A stretch of 64,000 bases of DNA from Pascua guehoae (taxonomy: Eukaryota; Basidiomycota; Tremellomycetes; Trichosporonales; Trichosporonaceae): the NCBI GenBank assembly GCA_001600415.1, contig BCJX01000001.1, positions 284,365 to 348,364 of the forward strand, given 5' to 3'. Position 1 is the first letter of the stretch; each line of letters starts with the position of its first letter. Shown piece by piece: positions 32,124-42,516 of this stretch. A model generated the notes under the pieces. It was not told the origin of the DNA, made no database searches, and saw only the letters and a program-made list of their open reading frames with translations. The position numbers and the translations under genes were made by a program.

Positions 32124-34954
32124 TGCAGTGGGGGATTGACGCGTGCTTTCTTTCTTTTGCGCCTATGCAGCTCGAGCAGAGGGTTGAGCCCGGCGTTCCC
32201 CAATGCCCATGGGGATGCCATTGTGGGGCGACGCTGTCAAAGCTGCGCGTGGCGCGTGGCGTGTGGCGCCAGACCGCGGGGCACACAGCCGAGCGGGCTG
32301 CATGGCGACGATGGAGCTAAGACGGGGGTGGTGAGAGGCGTTCAGTGTCTTCGGCCAAGGCCGTCCGACGAATGAAATGGGACTGCAGAATGATACCATG
32401 GTGGCGTAAAGTAAGATTGCAGCGTTACCCTTGCCAGCCCACTTGCCCTTCTGTTCTGTTTGTTCTAGACACATGGGCCGGCCCATAATGACCAGTAGTT
32501 GGTGACAGCAGTGGTCACTACCGATTTGGCACTGCTGAGCGACGTGGTGACGGTGTGGGTTGAAACAGCCATGGCGTTCGGTGGGTCACCCGCATTCATG
32601 TCTCACGGAACCGAAGGATGGTGACGGCCACCACAGAGGCCAACGCCTTTGGCGTTCCCAGTACTGCGCCGAGCAGGGAGTGTGTGCGCCATGACCCATC
32701 CCTGAGTACACAGAACAAACAGAGTCAACGTTGATATGCTGGACGGGAGTCCCAAGCAATGGTGCACCGAATTGACAGAGTGAAGCACAGCAGGGTTTCG
32801 TTGGAAGGTTGACCAGTGGTGGCCCCTGCGCACAGCCAAACCCATTGGTCGACTGCAACCTTGTCCCTCCCCATTTGTAGGAATCTGACCTCTGGAAAAA
32901 AACCAGCACATATGTAGATGTCGAGGGAGGTGAAGATATTTGTAACAGCGAAGACGAATGGTCATGCTCAACGACAAACAGCACAGGCGGGGATTGCCGG
33001 CGGTGAAGGTGCGAATTTGCGAAGGGTGGTGTTCACGCGACACTTGCTATGAGACAGCGCAGCCGCCGGCCGTGTGCATGGGCATAAATGGCAAGGCATC
33101 TTTTGATGGATGGACCGATTGCATTCCATGTGCCCTGGCTCGCACCCATAGTGCGGTCCTGTGACCCCTTTGGCTCGGTTTGTCCAATGCGTTGGCGAGG
33201 ATCAAACATGGTTCGGGTGCCTGTATGATGGACAGAATGTGTTTTACCTAAAGAACACACGACCTGGTCAGCAGGGTGGGTTGGCTGGATTCCAACTTTT
33301 TTTTTTTTCTTCGGTGTTGTGATGTGTCAAAGTGGAACAGGTTTGGCCGAGTGGACGGGTACGGCGTGCCCAGCCACGTCACTTTCTCTGGGAGCCGAAG
33401 ACAAGGTTTGGAGCGAAGACGAAGAATGTTTGCTCCCGAATACGCACAGTCCACTACGTATGGCCGCGTGTTCATCATATGGGCACATGGTGTGCTGGCT
33501 TGGCTTTCTGGCGCTCGCCCAAGACATCTTTCAGCTGCCATGACTGCCCCTTCTGGCATGTGGCGCAGTCTGGGCCAAGGGCATGTTTAGAAGCGCACTG
33601 TAGGGCTCTCCCTGTCCTCACACTGCCCACGACAGTGCCCAGTTTGGGCTGGTAGCCTGAGCGGCCGACCAGGTGACGCGGCGCGCTGTCCATGCAACTT
33701 TGTGGTCGAATGAAGAAGAAAGCAAGGTGGGCCCATGGCTCCAGGTTTCTGGATCAGGGTCATCAAAGGACGGGCAGCACGAGCAGGAAAATACTGCGCC
33801 ACATTCGCCACGTACCCCACGACCAATCCCACACACGGCTGCTCACCAACGCTGCAAGCAAACAAGTTGTCGTCGACGCACCAGACATGCCCAACGCCAC
33901 CAGCCACCACGACGCCACGACGCCACCATGAACCCCACTTTTCAACGTGACCCAGCTAATCCAGCTGCGTGTCTTGGGGCTGCCTCTATCCGCCCCCTCA
34001 GCCCTCGGCTTAATGTGAATCATTGCATGTCTCGCGTCGGCGCCCTTTCCGCGGCTGCCGTCGTATCAACTCCCTGTGACGATTTTTTTTTTTTTCTTCA
34101 TCGTCGCGGGGCACGGCTGCACTTGACCACCATGGGCCAGCTGTCACGCCCCGTGCGCCACCTGGCAAAGGTCGCCAAAGGTACAGTATTGCGCAAAGGC
34201 ACAAAGGTACCATTCCCACTCTATCACTTGTCACTGTTCGCTTGCGCGATGATCGCCACTGCGAACACACCCACTTGCTCTTCTTGTCAATCTATCGCAG
34301 TCTGCGTTCGGGATATGTGGCTTCCAACTGACCCTTCAACTCACATTTGTAGACGGTGCGCGATGCGGACAGGTACGAGTTGTAGATCATCTCCAAAAAG
34401 GAAGACAAACCATAGCATAGACAAACGAATAATCAGGCAAGACCCGCCTATCCTTGCCAAGAGGTCGACAACGAGCGCGCGCCTCGTTGACGCCACCACA
34501 TGCACTGTGCGCTCGGTCCCCCACTCTGTACCCCAATCGCGTACCCTGGACGCGGTCAGTCCTCAGCCTCATTGCCTCCCCTCAGTCCCCCAGTGTCGCA
34601 ACCCTGCACCCCCGCCTCCTTCACACCAGCACCGTGCGCCATGCTTTACACATTCCTGTCGGCGACGTTTCCAAGCCCAGCTCACCGGCTTTGACATGAA
34701 AAGACAGCGCGCTTGTCTCTTCGCCTCGCTGATCGTTTCACACATCTCCAGCCTCCTCTCCTCTGCCTCCCACTTCTAACCGCGTTCGCCCTCCCACCTC
34801 CCACCTCCAATCTCCCACATCCCACCTCGAGCCTCTGTCCTTCCGCCAATACAACCTCGCAGCCTCTGCCTCACCGCAATACCCCCGCTTGGTCCTCCTC
34901 TACCAACCATCCTCGGTCCACCATCTGTGTCGCACCAACGCCACGCCCTCTTCC

Positions 34955-34955
<1 letters not shown>

Positions 34956-34984
<29 letters not shown>
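34956..34984. repeat. 29-nt poly-C tract
   Basis: An uninterrupted run of 29 Cs, about 400 bp upstream of the Cys6-module gene at 35389. Such runs can form i-motif/G4 structures and are prone to length error in sequencing. Confidence 0.9.
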
Positions 34985-34986
<2 letters not shown>

Positions 34987-35388
34987 CCTGCCGCCGCCTC
35001 GACACGATCGTCATCCGCTCTCAAAGATACTTAAGGCAGGCAGTCGGTACTCACCCTCCCGGTTCTCTCCCCATCCCGACTCTCCCCGCACCACCCACTC
35101 CAACAACCCTCCACCCATTTCAGCGTCGAGCCTGGTGAAATTCGTCCACCTCGTCTGTCTCAGCGCACGCCCAACCCACGTCCATTCCTACGCCACCAGG
35201 ATACGACATCGACACACCCAGCGACAACCTTGTCCCACTCCGAAACTCATCCTGCACCCAAAACGCAGCCTGAGACCACCGGCATCCGCGGCATCACCGC
35301 ATCCCGAGACCACCATTGACACGCGCCAACCCCACTTGGCTACGCAGCCTACCCACCTCGGCCTCCACCTCTCCACCACCTACCCGAC

Positions 35389-37508
35389 ATGCCCGCCGAC
35401 CACGAGAAGATGCTCCGCTGGGGCTTCCGCCCGTTTGGACGGCGTGACAACAAGCAGTATCTGTGAGTACTCCAGAGCATGTGCCATGCTTGCCTGCATG
35501 GACGATTGTGTGCTCAGTCCTTGCGACGGACGGATGGTGGATCAGCGCGTCAGTAGGGAGGGGGCGAGTGCGAGCGAGGGGCTAGGCTTTGGGAACTTGG
35601 CACCGCCGCTGCGGAAGTGGTGCCGTGCTCATGGTCAAAGGATGGCAGCCAGGGAGCTGGGGAGCAGTGTTTGTGGTCCAACACGAGCATTTCGGTGTTG
35701 CGTGCTCGGCGCCGAAATCTCTCACTCTTCCCTTCGCACCAGCCTCGCCCCTCCCGAGGGTCCATTGCTTGCTCATCGGCGTCGAGCCACACCACCTCGC
35801 CGCTACCAAAGAACACCCCCTCGCATACCACCCCCACTTGGCCAAATTCGATTTTCGTCCACATACCATGCCCGGGTCGCTAGCACTCGCTGCGCACCCA
35901 CTGGGCCTCCATTCCACGGATCCAGCGTGGCTGCGCCTCACACCTGGTTCGACGAGTTCACCAACACTGACACCCAGCGCCGAGTCGTCACGCTGTGCAC
36001 AATGCATTGGTGCCAACGAGCGACACTGTCTCGTACCCCCGCTGCGCACCACGACCAAATACGCCATCTACCGCGGGCCGTGCATCCGGTGCCAGACGCA
36101 GGGGTTAAGCTGCGACATGGTGGGCGGCTATGTCGAGGCGCCCCAGTCACGATTGCCCGGTGCGTCGTCGGGGGTCAAGCTCGAGCGCCTAAAGGACGAC
36201 GTGAGCACGGTCGGGGCGTCGCCGGCCGAACTGCGCTTTGCAGCTAACCGGTCCGAGACGGGGAGCATTTCGTCTACGAAATCGTCCAAATCGTCAAAGT
36301 CGTCGGCGTCGGCGGCGTCGCTCGTGGTCACGCAGCCGACGACGCCGACGACGCCTGCTACGCCCATGACCCCCATGACCCCCGGGTGCAGCGGACTATC
36401 CACACTGTGTGGGCCGCTCGCCTCGCCCACCCCTTGCTTGGCAAACCTCCCACCTCTACCCGTCTCCCCACCATGCACGACCCCGTCCACGCCGACGTTT
36501 GGGCCCATGCCCCTCCCCATCAAGGCGACAGTCAACACGCCGTCGCCCCTTGGCGCCCAGATCCCCACGGTGCCCACCTCGCCACCGCCGCCCGTCCAGT
36601 TCGCCCCCGTACCCATGCGCCGGGGACTTACTCCCTCGCTCGCGCCCCCGCTCGATGCCATTGTGGAAAACTCGCCGCGCTCGAGTATCGATAGCACATT
36701 TGCCGCACCTGGATCCTTGAGCGACCACTCGCATGCGTCGTCGGTCGCCGAGCACTCGCACGCACTGTCCGTCGGCGGGTGCTCGCAGGCCTACTCTGCG
36801 AGCGAGTACTCGCAGCCGTCATGCTCGTCCGACAGCGAGGTCGACGCCGTCACGGCCGCGCTCGACCTCGGCGCCGAGCTCGCCGGCGGCATGGGTCTCG
36901 GGCTCGGCCTGACTGGTTTCCGCAACATGTCATCCCTCAGCCTCCGCGACAACCGCGACCGCGACCCACGCGAGCCCACCCCCAACCCCAGCCCACTGCC
37001 CAGCCCCATCCCCAGCAACCTCAGCAGCCCCACCGCGCTCGCCGGATTTGCGCTCTCGCGCCCCGGCAGTGCCGCGGGCTCGACGCGCTCGGACCGCTCG
37101 CGCCGCTCTTTTGACCTCGGCGCCTACTCGTCCCTCCACAGCCAGGGCATGAAGCTCCGCGCCCTCGAGCACGAGGCATTCGTCACCCTCCACGCCGCCG
37201 TGCACGACATGTACGACGCCGACGCCGCACACCACGCCGCAGCGGAGGCGCTCGAGAGCCGCCGCGACCAGCTCGCGCACGCCGAGGCGCGCCGCATCGA
37301 GCTCGAGCGCGAGCTCAAACAGGTCCTCGCCACAATCGAGTCGGCCAGCAGCGAGCTCAAGGGACTAGCAGATGCAGAGAGCTTTGCCGCCGACGCACTC
37401 GACGAAAAGCGCAGGGCCCACGAGACGAGCGAGAGGACGTACGAAGAGGCACGGCGCAAGGCCGACGAGGCCGACATGCGCCTCCGCAAGTTTCGGGCGC
37501 GGGGATAA
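35389..37508 (+). CDS. Single-module Cys6 (zinc-cluster-like) coiled-coil protein
   Basis: Exons 35389-35462 and 35978-37508, joined by a 515-nt phase-2 intron, give 534 residues. Residues 1-25 contain EKMLRWGFRPFG; across the junction follow six cysteines, CX2CX7C (CAQCIGANERHC) and, 17 residues later, CX2CX6C (CIRCQTQGLSC). The count resembles a fungal Zn2Cys6 cluster, but the usual basic residues between Cys2 and Cys3 are missing and the linker is long, so DNA binding is doubtful. A long Ser/Thr/Pro-rich disordered region follows (including TTPTTPATPMTPMTP). Residues from about 410 to the end form a long charged coiled coil beginning VTLHAAVHDMYDAD. There is no signal or membrane helix. 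It pairs convergently with the related gene at 38488-40290. Function is unknown. Confidence 0.75.
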
Positions 37509-37826
37509 TCCGTATCCGAGGGCATGGTTCCTCTAGAATGTGCCCTGGAGGGAAAGAGTGGATCAGATCAGACTTTGGGTGTTTCTTTTTTTTGTAGCTA
37601 GCTATTTGTGCATGGATTAGGTTAGTACGAGTTACCAATGGAGTTATAATGGTGCAATGTGTTCTCGTGTTCTTGTGTTCCTTGTCAACGGAGGAGATGT
37701 CTGACCTCAATAATGACAACCTCAATGACAGACCTTAATGACAAACCCCCCACCACCCCCACCTCCCCTCCTGGCACATCTCGCCGGCCGTCCACGCCCG
37801 CTCCATCGTCCCCTATTTCCGTGTCA
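37509..37826. other. Intergenic region before tRNA-Val
   Basis: About 320 bp holding the 3' end of the Cys6 gene. It shows AT-richer sequence (TTTTTTTGTAGC near 37590) and no gene. Confidence 0.5.
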
Positions 37827-37916
37827 GGCGATTTAGCTCAGTTGGTTAGAGCGCATGCTTAACAGTTGTTTGGACTGGTTCGCATGAGGTCGGCAGTTCG
37901 ACCCTGTCAAACGTCA
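37827..37916 (+). tRNA. tRNA-Val (anticodon AAC), with intron
   Basis: Acceptor GGCGATT opposite AAACGTC, with an A-A mismatch at pair 5:68; D arm GCTC/GAGC; anticodon stem CATGC/GCATG with TTAACA then an intron of about 16 nt; T arm GGCAG-TTCGACC-CTGTC; discriminator A. AAC reads valine codons. A TTTT run lies 15 nt downstream. Confidence 0.9.
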
Positions 37917-38109
37917 GAGATCATCCTCTTTTGCTACTTCTCGATACACTGCGAGGTCGGGAGACGATCATGGTGATCAGGACAAAGGGTGTTGGTCAAG
38001 ATCATTGGGGATGGAGGATCATGCCACGTCTGGTGTGGATACTGATTTACCTCTTTGCTCGCTCTTCGAGGCAGGTGCCGGCACACTGTGGCTTTCACAA
38101 TCCCATCCA

Positions 38110-38190
38110 GGCAACGTGGCGGAGTGGTTAACGCGGTTGACTCGAAATCAACTTCCTTCGGGAGCACATGTTCGAATCATGTCGTTGTCG
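38110..38190 (+). tRNA. tRNA-Ser (anticodon CGA), no intron
   Basis: Acceptor GGCAACG pairs with CGTTGTC, discriminator G. Anticodon stem GTTGA/TCAAC with loop CTCGAAA; a long variable arm (CTTCCTTCGGGAG) typical of serine; T loop TTCGAAT. CGA reads TCG. A T5 run follows near 38202. Confidence 0.95.
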
Positions 38191-38487
38191 AGTGTTGTTC
38201 GCTTTTTAACGTCGCAAGACAGTCGTTCAAGGCCATTCAAGTGCCCACAGTTGAGGATCAATGTTGCGAGGTCACTCCTACCGCGTTAGGGAACTTGTGT
38301 CGGGACGTCGATATGTTGTTCGCATGTCGATACACAAGGTTACACACATGCACTCCGGAAACAGAAGACCAGGACACATACAAGGTACCAACACCAAACT
38401 CTCGGCCACTTCGACGACGCGGGGGAGGTGTCGATCTCTGTATCGGTTCGTTCGTAGTGACGCTCGTCCGTAATCCGTCTTTCATCC

Positions 38488-40290
38488 TCACAGCGTCCGC
38501 GCGTGGCCGAGGAACACCCGACCGTCGCGAAGATTCGCACAAGCGGTCTTGTACATCATCTCGTCGTGCTTCACGGCGGCCTCGGCCAGCTCCAGCGCGC
38601 GTCGGCTCCGTTGCAAGCTTGCGTACGCGTCGTGGACGTCGTTGGAAAGGCGAATGAGGGGATCGCCGGTCGGGATCGAAGAGGGTGCCGCGACACGCGT
38701 CATTACAGGGAAAGCTGGAGCTTCCGCGGGTGGTGATGCCATGTGCTGCTGAAGAGGGAGAGGTGGTCTGGACGGGGCTACAGGCGGCGTTAGAGAGGAG
38801 GGTAGCACAACAAGGGCGTGGCCTGAGGACGACGACGGTTGGGGCATCAGTTGTGGTGAAGCAGGGGGCGGCGGGACGGCATGGTATGAAGTTGCGACAA
38901 CCTGCGACTGGGCGGGAGGTAGAGGGGGTTCGTCCTCGTCGCTATCTGGAGAGAGGATGATGCGCGGCCGGTGCACCGCAGGCGACAGTGTCCGTGGTGG
39001 AGTTGGGAAAGGTTGAGATGGTCGTGGCGGGTGGTCGAATCGTCCCAGTTGTTGGTGCGATGAGGGCTCAGGCGTGAGGTTGCTGGGCATGTCTGCGGTC
39101 TCGGGGCTGGAGCTGTCGAGAAGATCGTCAAAGTCAACCGTAGTCACATGCTGGGATGTCTGATCCGCTGTCGTGCTATGGTTCTTCTGCGAGGAGGACG
39201 TGGTGGGACGAGGAGGCGTTGTCTTTTGGCGCTTGGCTGCGCGCTCTTGTGCGAGCGCGGATGTCTCGGCCGGTGTCAGCCATATAACGTGACCCTCTGT
39301 CCGACGATCGACATCTGTGGGGTTGGTCGATGGCTCCAGTGGTCGTGGCTCCTTGGCGGACGACGTCCTTGGCGGTGACTTCGCGGTGGACGACTTCTTC
39401 GGCGCGGGCGTCTTGGTCGACGAGGTCTGTGGTGATGGCTGAGTTTGAGCTTCTTTCCCGGACGACGATGGAAGCTCCGATATTGGGATCCGTTCGAGTG
39501 ACAGGCCATCACGCGTTGTCCACAAAAAACCGGTGCCGTGGGTCGACAGTGAACACGGTATCAACTTGGCCTTGCACCGGCTACACGATAGGCACGCCCA
39601 CACGCCCGTGGCCTTGGGTGTGCTCCGCAGCGCGCGATTGACGACGCAATTGTACTTTGTGCCGCATCCGTCACACGGGGCGCGTTCGGCACTGGTTATT
39701 AGATAAGATACTGTAATGGGAGATGGATGGCGCATGGGGGGAGATAGCAAAGGGGGTTACGGAGAGGAGCGTCGCGAGCCTGATGGTGCTCACCGGAAGC
39801 GTCCGCCGCTCAACGCTTGGAATCCAAATTGCTCCATCACGTCGGGCGGCATTTCACGACAGTGGAACTTTCTCTGCACAAACAGTTTCGGCTTGGGGAC
39901 CTGCGTGAGCGTCAACCCGTCGGTCGACGTCCACAGCCAGAGCGTTTGTCTCGTCCCCGTTGAGCATCGCCCAGACGACTTGTCGCATGCGCATGCGATA
40001 CACGCTGGCCGATTCCACAAATGCCCGTACTCTGCCAAGCTGCGCAAGGGCTCTGGGACCACACAGTCGATGCGCTGGACTACGCAGTTTGTGCAGGGGT
40101 AGCGAACAGCACTGTGGTTTCAGCAGTGCACTGTCAACAATGGGGTCGATTGTATCTTGCTGCCGACGAGAGCAGCAGCAGAAAGAGAGGCTTACATGTA
40201 GGACCCGTCGCCCCTGGGTTGGAAGCCGAAGCGGACCATCGTGGCCTCATCGAGGTCATTTTCCTTGGCGTCCAGCCAGGGAAACGGCAT
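38488..40290 (-). CDS. Two-module Cys6 (zinc-cluster-like) protein
   Basis: Exons on the minus strand: 40290-40196, 40111-39794, 39691-38488, giving 538 residues. Module 1 has MVRFGFQPRGDGSY, then CX2CX6C (CTNCVVQRIDC) and CIAC...C, then LWLWTSTDGLTL. Module 2 repeats this order: VMEQFGFQALSGGRF, CX2CX5C (CDGCGTKYNC), CSRCKAKLIPC, then FLWTTRDGLSL. Both introns (84 and 102 nt) are phase 2 and lie between the GF motif and the first cysteine of each module, as in the 35389 gene. A Ser/Pro-rich disordered region follows (SSTKTPAPKK-like), then a C-terminal helix with DVHDAYASLQRSRRALELAE, echoing VHDMY of the partner. It is separated from the next minus-strand gene by only about 320 bp. The function is unknown; metal binding is inferred from the cysteines. 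Confidence 0.75.
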
Positions 40291-40609
40291 GGCGAGCGTA
40301 GAACGAGGGTAGAGAGTGTGTAAATGGTGATAGATAACAAGAACAAAGCGCACCTGTGGGTGGAATGGAGGTGAGGGTTGGACTGATCGCGAGCTAGCGA
40401 ATTCAGCCCATTCCGGTAGTGGTGACATCATAGGAACCGAAGTCCATGTTGTCTCCATGGTGAGTGCATGTTGCTTCCGCACCACTCGTTCAGTGCGCAA
40501 ACACAACATCCAGCGAGCACAAGTGTCAAAAGTTCCATCGACTACATGCTCTTGCTCCATGTATGCATCAGAATCACCTCAGACACATAGCCACAAGGGG
40601 GTTGCCTAT

Positions 40610-41752
40610 CTACCACACTCGATCCTCAACGCCATCGTTGCGACGCCAATAGCCAATATGGATGGGCGAAGACGGTGACAGGCTGGGGTCGACCGGGAAG
40701 CTTGGCCTCGAAAGAGTTGGGCCACCTAGCCAGGATACGGACCAACGGATCCATGCGTCGACGTGCTCGTCCTCAAACCACGGGTTGCTGCTCCAGACGT
40801 CGGCAGGGTGCTGGCTGCCATATACGACTCCAATCAACGGGCCCCAGTTCGTATTCCTTTTCGGACCTGCCAGATCGGTTGGAAGGCCAATGCGAACGTT
40901 GCCCTGTTTAGGTCAGCTGGGCCAGCGTGCCAGCCTAGGCGATGGTACCTTCATACTCACAAGAATGAGGCCACTTCGGTCATCGTCTGTTAAAGACTCG
41001 ACTCTTCGCACTGCCTCCTCTTCTCCCAAGCGGCGAATCATGCTACCAAGCCAGGGATAGTGGGGGAAGCGTTCAAGATCGCTGGCGGTAATGTCCTCGC
41101 GCTTGAACCAGAGCCCAGGCGCCCGTTCCCGCGCTTGACGGAGATTGTCAAGTCCCTGGGTAACGAGTGCAATATCTGGAACGTAAGGCTGAGGATGCTG
41201 AGGGATACCATTGTCATCTTGATCTTCAAATTCATCAATGTAGGCCTCGTCGTCAAATGGTTCCCCGTTATGAGAGCGGGCGACGCGTTCGAGGTACGCC
41301 TGGATGTCGGGATCAAAGCTTGGTGGATTAGTTCCACCCTGTAACACTTCATTTGGACCGTCACGTACTCGTTGGGGTTGGTGTGATCCAGGTCGATGAT
41401 GTATCGATCAATGTCATCTGAGCCCATGAAGTAATTACTGCGGTCGGCTGATGAGTCGCTGTTGATGTCAATTACGCTCGACGCGAAAACTCACGGTGAG
41501 GTATTGGGAGTAGGCAGTCCTACAGGTGGTGGCAGGGCAGGCGGCGACTCTTCTCCGCTGTATGTTTCTGCATGCATGCTGTCCTCTCCATTGCTGTCGT
41601 GTTAGTCGTGAATGAATATATCAGGCTCACGGGGACATGGCCCAAGATGGGGTCTGTTGCTTGCCAAACAGCGTCGGCATGTGGAGCTGAGGGGGCTTTA
41701 TTCGCTTATGACTGCCCAGCTCTCTGGAGGTTGGCTCTCGTTTGTTGCTCAT
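40610..41752 (-). CDS. Hypothetical acidic protein
   Basis: Exons on the minus strand: 41752-41631, 41593-41495, 41437-41369, 41318-40961, 40903-40610, giving 313 residues. I do not recognise a family. The N-terminal 75 residues are polar with KR and PPPVG stretches; an acidic stretch (DDEAYIDEFEDQDDNG) precedes a more folded-looking C-terminal half (LWFKREDITASDLERFPHYP, WGPLIGVVYGSQHP, WLGGPTLSR). Intron 3 uses GTACGT with branch-like ACTAAT and an unusual AAG acceptor; a 26-nt intron ending CAG would also keep the frame, so that junction is uncertain. No signal or membrane helix. It is divergent from the 42517 gene. Confidence 0.6.
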
Positions 41753-42516
41753 GGTGGAACGTATTGTGATGAGATGAACGGATCGGGGGTTGGTTGTGAA
41801 CAGGGATGTCAAAGGACGTCGGAGAATGGTGAGGGGTAGTGAAGGATGAGATGAGAAGGAGTTGTGGTGACTGGCAACAGAGAGAGAGAGAGGGTGGCGA
41901 TGATTGGCAACTAACCGGGCCATGTGGGCGGTGCAGTCCTCATCACGTGACTTTGATGGAACGTTGCGCCACCCTCCCTCCCCTTGAACCTCTGACATGT
42001 TTACACCGCTTCCCCCTCCCCCCCCCTCCCTTCATTCTCATTCTCATTCATCAACTTCCTTCCATTACCTTCTAGCCACCGTTCTTAACGTTTCAACCCC
42101 GCCACAATGCTGTTTTGTTTCGCCTGTTCCTTGCGACATCCAACCCAGGAGTGACGCGCAGAGTTTCGGGCGGGGACAAGTGCGGCCAGAAGGGGGGGGA
42201 GATGGGGTTGGGAACGTTAGGCGAATTACTCTGTTACAGATCCCCGGAGACTGAACAGTACGGGGAAGGAGGGGCCAAGGGGACTAGTTCAAGTACGTGA
42301 CAGATGAGTACAGCACAGCGACTGAGACGGTGGACCGTCATCCCGACCACCAAGTCATGCCTACATATATATATATGTATGGGTTCACGATTCCCCACTG
42401 GACAACTATCACCTCTCAACCATTGAGCACCAGTGAGTGTCTAGCACGGACAAGGTGTATCCTCAGCTAATTCCCCAAACAGTTTGCAGCGCGACTAATC
42501 CCCCAATCACACCACG
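41753..42516. other. Divergent intergenic region
   Basis: About 760 bp between two divergent unknown genes. It contains an alternating AT palindrome (TACATATATATATATGTA, 42362-42379) and a C-rich tract near 42010, probably promoter elements. Confidence 0.5.

Larger units (their letters stand above)
28470..35388. other. 6.9-kb gene-poor region with diverged repeats
   Basis: No gene with family motifs or a coherent exon structure is seen over 6.9 kb, unusual for this otherwise compact window. The longest open frame (33673-34779) is low-complexity without motifs. Repeats listed separately are at 29857-29910, 30042-30110, 30120-30373, 31198-31405 and 32070-32123, plus T-runs near 33300 and 34085 and a C29 tract at 34956-34984. 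The last 700 bp are C- and CA-rich and likely form the leader of the 35389 gene. Confidence 0.5.

Noticed and set aside
33673..34779. 368-codon plus-strand open frame
   Set aside because: No family motif, no plausible start context, low-complexity composition, contains poly-T-derived FFFFF; other frames are equally open.
34889..36247. 452-codon plus-strand open frame
   Set aside because: It runs through the C29 tract and then overlaps the Cys6 gene and its intron in another frame; composition is that of a shadow.
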